From positions 1-64,000 of the forward strand of contig NZ_AP017569.1 in the NCBI RefSeq assembly GCF_002355655.1: a stretch of 64,000 bases of DNA, written 5' to 3'. Below the pieces are notes generated by a model. That model saw only the letters and a program-made list of their open reading frames with translations, was not told where the DNA came from and did not search any database. Source of the stretch: Halorubrum trapanicum (GTDB lineage Archaea; Halobacteriota; Halobacteria; Halobacteriales; Haloferacaceae). This document shows, in pieces, positions 22,379-30,900 of this stretch. How positions within the stretch are numbered: position 1 is the first letter of the stretch; each line of letters begins with the position of its first letter. The translations under genes were made by a program, and so were the position numbers.

Positions 22379-22711
22379 CTACTCACCGCGCCGCGCGAGC
22401 CAGTAGCCGGCCGACCCCAGTCCGAGCCCCGCGGCGAACGCGCGTCTCGCCGCGGGACCGTCGACGGACCGGTCGACGGCGACTCCCAGCCCCGCCCACG
22501 CCAGCGCGACGCCGACGCTCCGGCCGGGGGCGCCGCGGAACCGCCGACAGCCCGCGACCGCCCGCGCGTGCCGGTAGCAGTAGCCGACCGCGAAGCCGAC
22601 CGCGAACGGAGCGGGCCGTACCTCGCCGTCGGCGACCCCCCACCACGCGAGCAGGACGCTGACGCCGACGCTCTCGATCGCGGCACCGACCGCGCGCACC
22701 GCGTTCACCAT
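22379..22711 (-). CDS. Small hydrophobic membrane protein of unknown function
   Basis: A 110-residue Ala/Gly/Val-rich protein with about three hydrophobic segments (GVSVLLAWWGVADG, PFAVGFAVGYCY and RAFAAGLGLGSAGYWL). It has an Arg-rich C-terminal end. The ATG at 22711 is preferred over a GTG five codons upstream. No family is recognised. The strand and codon use match the neighbourhood. Confidence 0.5.
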   Translation of the reverse strand: MVNAVRAVGAAIESVGVSVLLAWWGVADGEVRPAPFAVGFAVGYCYRHARAVAGCRRFRGAPGRSVGVALAWAGLGVAVDRSVDGPAARRAFAAGLGLGSAGYWLARRGE

Positions 22712-22806
22712 GCGACACGTTCGCATCCGGCGGGAAAATCTGTTTCGCTGAGTGCCCGGCGAGGACCCGAAAACACTTGTCGGGGGGAGTTCTGCTTTCG
22801 GGCGGC

Positions 22807-23019
22807 ATGTCCCCGTTGCTCCTCCAAGGCGCGGCCGTCGGGATCGCCCTGCTGATCAGCCTCGTCTTCCTCGTCGTCCACCTCGCGATGATCGTGTGGA
22901 CCTACTCGGACGCGCAGCAACGCAGCGACCATCCGCCGGTCCTCTGGGCGCTCGTGGTGTTCTTCGCGCCGATTCTCGGTCTGTTGCTGTACCTCATCAT
23001 CGGCCGGAACTCCTACTGA
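22807..23019 (+). CDS. Two-TM protein with PLD nuclease N-terminal-like domain
   Basis: A 70-residue membrane protein with two hydrophobic segments separated by TYSDAQQRSDHPP. The arrangement TM - YSDAQ - W.LVVFFAPILGLLLYLIIGR matches the short PLDc_N domain found alone in many archaea. There is no catalytic phospholipase part. The ATG at 22807 is chosen because the ten upstream codons are Gly/Ser filler. Confidence 0.7.
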   Translation: MSPLLLQGAAVGIALLISLVFLVVHLAMIVWTYSDAQQRSDHPPVLWALVVFFAPILGLLLYLIIGRNSY

Positions 23020-23100
23020 TCCCCCGTCGTCCAGCCGACAGACGGTGTCGCGGCCGTCCGGCGGCCGGTGCCCGCGGCCGACCGACGACCGCGACGGGCC

Positions 23101-24129
23101 TCACACGCCCCTGAGCACGCTCGTCGCTCCGACGCTCTCGGCGACGACCCACGCGACGAACAGCCCGTAGGCCGCGAGCAGCGCGTACGACTCGCGCTCG
23201 CCGAGCGTGAGGCCAGTCCGAAGCGTCACGAACAGGAGGACGGTCGCGGCCGTCAGGACGCCGAACATCGGCACCGCCGTCGAGAAGTTCACCTCGACCG
23301 CGCCGACGATCAGCACGCCGAGCGGGATCGCGACGAGCAGGTCGAAGGTGTTCGACCCGAGGACGTTGCCGAGGCTCGTCGCGCCGCGGTCCTCGCGCGC
23401 CGTCCGGACGCTCACGAGCGCGTCCGGCAGGCTCGTCGCGGCCGCGACGACCGTGACGCCGGCGAGGAACTCGGGGACCCCGAACGTGGCGCCGAGCGAC
23501 TCGACCGACGCCACGAGTCGCTCGACCGTGACGACGATGACCGCGAGCCCGGCCAGCAGCTTCGCCCACTCCCGCCCGACGTCGACCCCGTCGCGAACGC
23601 GATCCATCTCGGCGTCGTCGACGTCCTGATACTGGATGAACAGGTAGAGGCCGTACAGCGCGAGCGGGACGACCGCGAGCGAGCGCGGCAGCTCCCCGAC
23701 GATCGGGTCCGTCGATACCGGGAAGTAGATGACCGCGAGCGCGAAGGTCACGACCAGCGCCGAGACGGCGAGCATGTAGAACTGCGCCTCCTTGTACACG
23801 ATCGCCCTGTTGGCTTCCAGATCGTCCTCGGTCCCGAGCCCGGCGGCGGCGGGGATCACGAGCACGTTGAAGATGGCCGACCCGACGAGCGCTCCGACGC
23901 CCATGTCGAAGACGCCGGTGAGGGCGGTGACGAGCACGCTCACCAGCTCCGGGAAGCTCGACCCGACCGCGACGACGACCGACCCCTGGACTACGGCCGG
24001 CAGTCCGTAGTAGCCCGCGAGGCTCTCGGCGGCCTCCTCTAACCAGCCGCTCCCGATCCAGATCAGCGCGGTCGCCGCAGCGATGACGAAGACGTGGACG
24101 ACCGGCGCGTCGGGAAGGACTCCCGTCAC
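23101..24129 (-). CDS. Sodium/calcium exchanger-type cation antiporter (CaCA family)
   Basis: A 342-residue membrane protein with about ten segments and two inverted alpha-repeats. Alpha-1 carries GSSFPELVSV and GSAIFNVLVI; alpha-2 carries AATSLPDALVSV and GSNTFDLLVAI. These hold the ion-coordinating acidic and polar residues of CaCA exchangers. The start codon is GTG, 3 bp after the stop of the upstream malQ gene, so the two are likely cotranscribed. The substrate ion is inferred from the family only. Confidence 0.9.
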   Translation of the reverse strand: MTGVLPDAPVVHVFVIAAATALIWIGSGWLEEAAESLAGYYGLPAVVQGSVVVAVGSSFPELVSVLVTALTGVFDMGVGALVGSAIFNVLVIPAAAGLGTEDDLEANRAIVYKEAQFYMLAVSALVVTFALAVIYFPVSTDPIVGELPRSLAVVPLALYGLYLFIQYQDVDDAEMDRVRDGVDVGREWAKLLAGLAVIVVTVERLVASVESLGATFGVPEFLAGVTVVAAATSLPDALVSVRTAREDRGATSLGNVLGSNTFDLLVAIPLGVLIVGAVEVNFSTAVPMFGVLTAATVLLFVTLRTGLTLGERESYALLAAYGLFVAWVVAESVGATSVLRGV

Positions 24130-24132
24130 GGG

Positions 24133-25623
24133 TTATCGGACGTGTTTGCCGCCCAGCTCCCACAGCCGGTCCGCGATTTCGTCGTCGAGCGCGTCGCGGG
24201 TGACGCGCCACTCCCAGTTGCCGTCGAGGGTGCCGGGCTCGTTGAACCGCGACTCGCTGCCGAGTCCGAGGAGGTCCTGGAGCGTCGTCACCGCGAGGAT
24301 CGCGTCCGAGGCCCACACGGCGTCGATGATCGCCCACTCGCTCGGCTCGTCGGGGTCGGAGCCGACGTTGTACCGGAAGCAGTCGCGCTGTTCGGCCGGG
24401 AGGTCCTCGAAGTAGCCGACCCAGGTGTCCGTGTCGTGCGTCGAGGTGTAGCCGACGACGCCCTCGCCGTAGTGCATCGGCTGGTACTCGTTCCCCTCGG
24501 CGCACCAGTCCGCGTACTGCGGGACGCGCATGCCGGGGAAGCCGAACTCGGCCATCAGCTCGTCCATCGCCGGCTCCTCGAACCCGAGGTCCTCGGCGAT
24601 GAACGGGGCCTCGCCCAGTTCGCGCTCGACCGTCTCGAAGAGGTCGCGGCCCGGGCCGTCGCGCCACTCGCCGTCCGCGGGGTCGTCGCTGTCGGCCGGG
24701 ATCGCCCAGTACTTCACGAACCCGAGGAAGTGGTCGAGCCGCGCCACGTCGGCGAGCTCGAACAGCCGGCGGAACCGGTCGAGCCACCAGTCGTACCCGG
24801 TCTCGGCGAGCCGCTCCCAGTCGTACAGCGGGTTCCCCCAGCGCTGGCCGGTGTCGCCCGCGTTCGGCGGGACGCCCGCGACCGCCGTCGGGCGGTTCCC
24901 CTCGTCGAGCCGGAACGCCTCCGGGCTCGCCCACACGTCGGCGGAGTCGAGCGCGACGTAGATGGGCACGTCGCCGACGATCGACACCCCCTCCTCGGCC
25001 GCGACCGCGCGCAGGTCGCGCCACTGGCGGTCGAACGTCCACTGGACGAACTCGCGGAACCGGATTTCCCGGGCGTGCTCCTCGCGCGCGTCGGCCAGCG
25101 CCTCGGGGTCGCGCGTCCGGAGCGGCGCCGGCCACTCGGTCCAGACGTCCTCCGGCCGCGCGTCGGAGAGCGCCCGGAACAGCGCGTAGTCGGCGAGCCA
25201 CGGCTCCCCCTCGCGGAACGCGTCGAGCGCCGCCCGGTCCTCGTCGCTCGCCCGCTCCTCGAACCGGTCGAACGCGGTCCGCAACAGCGGGAGCTTGTAC
25301 TCCCGGACCGCGTCGTAGTCGACGCGGTCGGTCGGGAACTCGGGGACCGGCTCCAGGTCGCCCCGATCGAGCCAGCCGTCCTCGACGAGCCCTTCGGGGT
25401 CGACGAACAGCGGGTTGCCGGCGAACGCCGACGGCGACTGGTACGGCGACTCCCCGGCGGCGGAGATGGTCGGGCCGATCGGACAGATCTGCCAGTGGTC
25501 GACGCCGGCGTCGCCGAGGAACGAGAGGAACGCCCGGGCGCCATCGCCGAGGTCGCCGATCCCGTACGCCCCCGGCAGCGAGGTGATGTGACAGAAGACG
25601 GCGTCGGAGCGGTCGAATCGCAT
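24133..25623 (-). CDS. malQ: 4-alpha-glucanotransferase (GH77, amylomaltase)
   Basis: A 496-residue enzyme transferring alpha-1,4-glucan segments between malto-oligosaccharides. The N-terminal HITSLPGAYGIGDLGDGAR is the family opening. The catalytic residues lie in RLDHFLGF (nucleophile Asp), AEDLGF (acid/base Glu) and TSTHDTDTW (transition-state Asp). The ATG at 25623 is preferred; seven upstream codons are non-homologous. It follows the GH13 gene by 101 bp and is tightly followed by the CaCA exchanger gene, so it belongs to a minus-strand alpha-glucan unit. Confidence 0.94.
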   Translation of the reverse strand: MRFDRSDAVFCHITSLPGAYGIGDLGDGARAFLSFLGDAGVDHWQICPIGPTISAAGESPYQSPSAFAGNPLFVDPEGLVEDGWLDRGDLEPVPEFPTDRVDYDAVREYKLPLLRTAFDRFEERASDEDRAALDAFREGEPWLADYALFRALSDARPEDVWTEWPAPLRTRDPEALADAREEHAREIRFREFVQWTFDRQWRDLRAVAAEEGVSIVGDVPIYVALDSADVWASPEAFRLDEGNRPTAVAGVPPNAGDTGQRWGNPLYDWERLAETGYDWWLDRFRRLFELADVARLDHFLGFVKYWAIPADSDDPADGEWRDGPGRDLFETVERELGEAPFIAEDLGFEEPAMDELMAEFGFPGMRVPQYADWCAEGNEYQPMHYGEGVVGYTSTHDTDTWVGYFEDLPAEQRDCFRYNVGSDPDEPSEWAIIDAVWASDAILAVTTLQDLLGLGSESRFNEPGTLDGNWEWRVTRDALDDEIADRLWELGGKHVR

Positions 25624-25724
25624 ACGCCACCCTGCGATCCCCACCGACTCAAGCGTTGCGTCCGGGGACGTCGCGGCCGCGGTCGCCCCCTGTCAGCGGA
25701 CCGCCGGAGAGGGCGACCGACCGC

Positions 25725-27830
25725 TCACTCCTCCCTGATCGGCACCACCGCGACCTCGTCGACCCGGATCCGCTCCGTGCCCTCGCCGTCCTCGACGAGG
25801 CACTCCTCGCCCGTGACCAAGTCGCGCTCGCCGTGGTCGAGGTCGACCGCGACGCTCGCGTCGGCGGGCGCGAAGTTGAGGACGACGACGAGGTCCTCCT
25901 CGCCGTCGTGCCGGCGGAACGCGACCACGTCGTCCGGGTGGACGTCGCCGCTGGCGACGATCGGTTGCTCGGTCAGGTCGCCGCTGGCGACGTGGTAGCC
26001 GACGCGGGAGAGTTCGGCGTCCGGGCCGAGCGCGGGATGTTCCCTTCGCGTTTCGAGCAGGCGCTCGTAGCGGTCGCGGACCTCCTCGCGCGCGTGGTCC
26101 CACGCGATCGCGTCGCGGCGGCCGCGCTGACCGATCTCCTGACCGGCGTACACCATCGGGACGCCCGGCAGCGTCATGATCGCCGCGCCGGCGGCGGCCG
26201 CGGCGGCGTCGCCGCACTCGACGCGGTAGCGCGTCTCGTCGTGATTCTCGATGTACTGGAGGAACTCCGCGTGGTCGGGGAACCCGATCTCGGCGCGTTG
26301 ATCGACCGCGTCGAGCACGCTCGCGGCCGGCTCCGCCCCCCGGCCCACCTGCCGGAGCTGGAAGTACAGCGTCGCGTCGAAGTGGACGTCGAACATCCCC
26401 TCGTGGAAGCCGGGGATGTACGGGATCGTCTCGTCCATCAGGAGGAACTCCCGGTCGATGTCCTTCACGCGGTCGCGCAGTTCGCGCCAGAACGAGTCGG
26501 GCACGGCCCACGCCATGTCGCAGCGGAACCCGTCGACGAGCGGCGCCCACTCGTCTATCACGTCGAGCAGGAACCGCCGCACGTCGAGGTTCGAGTGGTC
26601 GAGGTTCGCGATCAGCTCCCAGTCGAAGTAGGTGCCGGGCTCGCCCGACTCCTGCCACTCGTAGCGGTCGCGGAACGGCGAGTCCGGGTTCCGATACGCG
26701 TCTTGGAACCACTCGTGGTCGCGCGCGGTGTGGTTGGCGACGAAGTCGAACAGCACGCGCATCCCGTGGTCGTGGGCGGTCTCGACGAGCGCCTCGAAAT
26801 CCTCGCGGTCGCCGAGGTCGTCGGCGGTGTCGAAGAAGTCGACGATGTTGTAGCCGTGCGGCTTCCCGTCGTGGCCGAGGACCGGCGTGAGCCACAGCGT
26901 GTCGACGCCGAGCGCCGCGATCCGGGGAATCCGCTCGGCGATGGCGTCGAACGCCTCGCCCTCGTCGGCGTCCGCGAAGGTGCGGACGAACACCTCGTAG
27001 ACGGAGGCGTCGCGGGTCCACGCCGGGGGCTCGTTGAGCCGCACCGTCTCGAATTCCGGGGTGTCCGGGACCCGAACGGCCTCCTGCCCCGCGGCCTCCT
27101 CGATCGCGGACCGGCCGCCGGCGCGTTCGACGGCCGCCGCGTCGGCGACGCTCACGCGCGGATCCTCGCCCGGATCGCGCGCGACGGCGACGGCGTGGAC
27201 CCGGAGCCGGTCGGGCACCGCGTCGAGCGGGACGCGCAGCTCGCGGCCGTCTTCGCTCACGCGGAGCGCGTCCCGGGGGTTCGTCCGGCCGGCCGCGACG
27301 GCGTCGGCGACGTCCCGGTCGTCGACGACGAACGTCACGGCCAGGTCGTCGGCGTCGAGCGACGACTCCGGGTTCGGCGAGGGGGCCGCAGCGAACACTG
27401 CTTCGCCGGCGCGTTCGCTCCTCTCGTCGGCGTCGTCGAACACGACGCTCGCGTCCACCCGCACGCGCGGTCGGCCGACCCCCTCGTGTTGCCCCTGCGC
27501 GGCGTAGTCGGCCGTGGCGTCGACGTCGCCCGCGTCGCGGTCGCGTATCGCGGTGCCGCTCCCGCCCGCGACGTCGACGCCCTCGTAGCTCGCGGGGAAC
27601 GCGCGGACCGTGAGCAGGTGGTCGCCGTCCGGCGCGTCGAGGCCGATCAGGTAGCGTCCGGGGACGTCGGGCGTGAACGCTGTCACGGGGTCGTCGCCGA
27701 CGGTCGCCTCGCTGTCGGGCGGCGCGTCCGCGACGCGCCACGCGTACGCGGCGTCGGGGTCGGGGTCTCTCGGAGCGAGCTCCGTCCGCTCGCCCGTCGC
27801 GAGGAATCTGGGGGGTCCGGGGTGGTGCAT
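25725..27830 (-). CDS. GH13 alpha-amylase family enzyme (neopullulanase/maltogenic type)
   Basis: A 701-residue cytoplasmic enzyme with no signal peptide. About 270 residues of beta-sandwich precede the catalytic barrel, resembling the N-terminal domains of cyclomaltodextrinase/neopullulanase-type enzymes. The four GH13 regions are DFVANH, GFRCDMAWA (nucleophile Asp438), LLMDETI (acid/base Glu467) and IENHDETR (Asp531). A C-terminal beta domain follows. It hydrolyses alpha-1,4 and possibly alpha-1,6 bonds; the exact specificity cannot be read. It is divergent from the GH15 gene across 131 bp. Confidence 0.9.
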   Translation of the reverse strand: MHHPGPPRFLATGERTELAPRDPDPDAAYAWRVADAPPDSEATVGDDPVTAFTPDVPGRYLIGLDAPDGDHLLTVRAFPASYEGVDVAGGSGTAIRDRDAGDVDATADYAAQGQHEGVGRPRVRVDASVVFDDADERSERAGEAVFAAAPSPNPESSLDADDLAVTFVVDDRDVADAVAAGRTNPRDALRVSEDGRELRVPLDAVPDRLRVHAVAVARDPGEDPRVSVADAAAVERAGGRSAIEEAAGQEAVRVPDTPEFETVRLNEPPAWTRDASVYEVFVRTFADADEGEAFDAIAERIPRIAALGVDTLWLTPVLGHDGKPHGYNIVDFFDTADDLGDREDFEALVETAHDHGMRVLFDFVANHTARDHEWFQDAYRNPDSPFRDRYEWQESGEPGTYFDWELIANLDHSNLDVRRFLLDVIDEWAPLVDGFRCDMAWAVPDSFWRELRDRVKDIDREFLLMDETIPYIPGFHEGMFDVHFDATLYFQLRQVGRGAEPAASVLDAVDQRAEIGFPDHAEFLQYIENHDETRYRVECGDAAAAAAGAAIMTLPGVPMVYAGQEIGQRGRRDAIAWDHAREEVRDRYERLLETRREHPALGPDAELSRVGYHVASGDLTEQPIVASGDVHPDDVVAFRRHDGEEDLVVVLNFAPADASVAVDLDHGERDLVTGEECLVEDGEGTERIRVDEVAVVPIREE

Positions 27831-27961
27831 GTGACGCCCATCGGCACCCGGGGCCTTCGGTGTTGCTCTTGTTTCGGTGTCGCCTCGGGCGGCGGCGCTC
27901 GGCGTCGCGCGGTCTCCGCCGCGGTCGTCAAGGCTTTTACTCCGGCCGGCGCAGGGCGGGT

Positions 27962-30900
27962 ATGCGACTGCGTACCGCCCTTACGGAGCACGAACGTCGG
28001 CGCGGGGAGCGCTACCCGGCGGAGCACTCGATGACCGCCGGCGCGTTCACCGGCGACGACGGCCGACTGGTCCACGTGGGACCGGACGGGACCGTCCACG
28101 ACTGTTCGTACTCCCTCTCCGAGGTCGGCGGCGCCGACCGCCTCCGCATGGGGATAACAGCCGGGCGCGGCGTCCGCTGGTTCGACGATCTCGAGACGAC
28201 CCGCCAGCACTACGACGGCGACACGCCGCTCGTCGAGACGGAGTACGACGCCGGCCGCTACACCATCCACCAGTTCGACCTCGTCGTGAGCGACACGCAC
28301 CTCACCCACGTCGAGCTCCGCGGCTCGCCGCCGGCCGACGCCGAGCTCGTCGCCGCCTACGCGTTCTCGCCGGACATGGTCGAGGGGCGCGTCGGCAACA
28401 TGGTCCACGACGGGGCCGGCCCCGCGGACGGCGGCGTCGTCGAGGTGTACCACCGCACCGAACACGACTTCCTCACCGCCTCGACCGGCCTCTCGAACGC
28501 CCACGGCCAGCGCCTGCGGACGATCCCGGAACTGCTCGGCGAGGCCCACGACGGCTTCCCGCACCGCGGCGAGATCGACCGGCGCGAGGACTCGCGGCTC
28601 ACCCCGGATGTCGTCGTCCGCGCGCCCTTCGAGCGCGACGGGCGCACGGAGCGGGTCACGCTCGCCGGCCGCGCCGTCGTCGACCGCCGGGCGGCGCGGG
28701 ACACCGGCGACGACGCGAAGGACGCGCTCACCGACGGGATCGACCGCCAGCGCCGCATCGAGGCGGTGTCGAACATCGCGACCGCCTACCCCGACGCCGA
28801 CGACCTCCGCGAGGCCGCGGACGGCCGCGGCCCGAACGTGCCCGAGGACGCCCCCCGCCGATCGGTGATCGCGAGCGACCTCCGCGCGCTCGACCTGCTC
28901 ACCGCGGAGTCCGGCGGCCGGATCGCCGCCCCGGAGTTCGACCCCTTCTACTCCACCTCCGGCGGCTACGGCTACACCTGGTTCCGCGACGAGGCGACGG
29001 TGTCGACCGCGCTGCTCGACGCGAGCGAGGAGCTCGGCCTCGACGCCGACGAGGAGCTGCTCGCGGCCGCGAGCTTCTTCTGTCGGACTCAGGACGCCGA
29101 CGGCTCGTGGCCCCACCGCGTGTGGGCCGACTCCGGGAAGGTCGCGCCCGGCTGGGCGAACGCCCGGATCGAGGGCGCGAACGCGACGCCCGGCCCGAAC
29201 GACCAGCTCGACCAGCCCGCGACGGTCGTCGCCTTCCTCGCGACGCTGCGCCGCGAGGCCGACCTCCCGGCCGAGTGGCGCGACCGGATCGACGAGACGA
29301 TCGCGGACGCCGTCGCCTTCCTCTTCGAAACGACCGAGGACGACGGGCTTCCGCGCCGCTGTCAGAACTGCTGGGAGAACGCCTTGGGCCGGTTCACCCA
29401 CACCGGCGCCGAGTACCTCCGGGCGTTCGCCTCGGTGGCGCGAGCGCCGGTCGACGAGGGGCTTCGGGCCGACGCCGCCGACGCCGCCGACGCGGCGCTG
29501 TCGGGGCTCGACGCCCGCTGGAACCCCGACACGGAGCGGTTCCTCCAGCGCGCAAGCGACGAGGGGCAGGACGCCCGCGCCGACGCCAGCACCTTCGCGC
29601 TCGCGACCGCGGCCGCCGAGTACGCCGCCCTGCTCGACGACGAGGCCGAAGCGGGAGACGACGCGACCGCTGACGGCTCCGCGGCAGACGACGACGCGGC
29701 CGCCACCGACGGCTCCGGGACGGCCGAACCGATCGACACCGTCGCGACGAGCGAGTTCGACCGATTCCTCGACCGCGTCAACACCCACGTCCGGCAGTCC
29801 ATCGACGCGCTCCGGCGCGAAACCGCCTCGGTAGAGGGGCTCGTCAGGTTCACGGGCGACGACTGGCGCACGGCCGAGCAGGGCGCCCCGAAGGTGTGGT
29901 CCATCGCGACGCTGTGGGGCGCGACCGCGGCGGCGACGCTCGCGGGCGTCGTCGAGGAGCGTGGCGGGGCCGCCGGGCCGCTGTTCGCCGACGCCCGCGA
30001 CCTGTACGCGCTCTGCGAGCCGGACGGGCCCTTCGTCAACGAGGCGGGGCTGTTCGCGGAGCAGGCGTTCGACGACGGCGACCTGGACAGCGCGACCCCC
30101 ATCGCGTGGTCGCACGCGCTCCGGATCGACGCGACGGTGACGCTCGCGAAACACGGCGAGCTCCCGGTCCCGCACGACCGCGAGACCGGCCCCGAGGCGG
30201 CGCCCCACTGGACGACCGGCCGGAAGTTCGGCGTCGGGACGCCGGCCGACTACGAGGCCGACGAGCCGGTACCGGTGTGGTTCACGCTCACCGAGGGGGC
30301 GCTCACCGAGGCGCGGTTCCCCCGTATCGACGTGATGAACGTCCGGACGTTCGACTTCCTCGTCGCCGACCCCGACTCGGAGTACGCGATCCGGACGTTC
30401 GACGAGACGGGCCACGTCACGGCGACGGAGACGATCGAGCGGACGACGGAGCCGGCGGCCGACGACGCGCTCGCGTACGTCCAGCGGATCCGCGAGACCG
30501 GCGACGGCCACGGCCACAGCTGGACGCTCCGCGTCGAATACGCTGTCGACACCGACGGGACGGCGATCCTCGCGGACGTCCGGTTCGAGGGGAGCCGCGA
30601 GTACGACGTGTACGCGCTCGCGGACGCGACGATCGCCAACGTCGGCACGAACGACCGCGCCGAGCGCGTCGACGGCGACGCGGGGGTCCACCTGCTCGCG
30701 CAGAAGGACGACCCCGACCGCGACCCGGGCAAGCTGGTCGACGACGAGGGCGAGCCGTTCGCCCCCGCGCTCGCGCTTGCGAGCGGCGAGGGGTTCGACT
30801 GGGCGAGCGCGCTCGCGGCCGGCGGCGACGCGGCGGACGCGCTGTTCGGCGACGGCGAGCGCGTCGAAGAATCTGCCGAGGCGGTCGGCAACGTCGTGCT

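Noticed and set aside
22997-25630. An 877-codon minus-strand frame across malQ and the exchanger gene
   Set aside because: It is a shifted shadow, Arg/Ala/Gly-rich, overlapping two well-supported genes.
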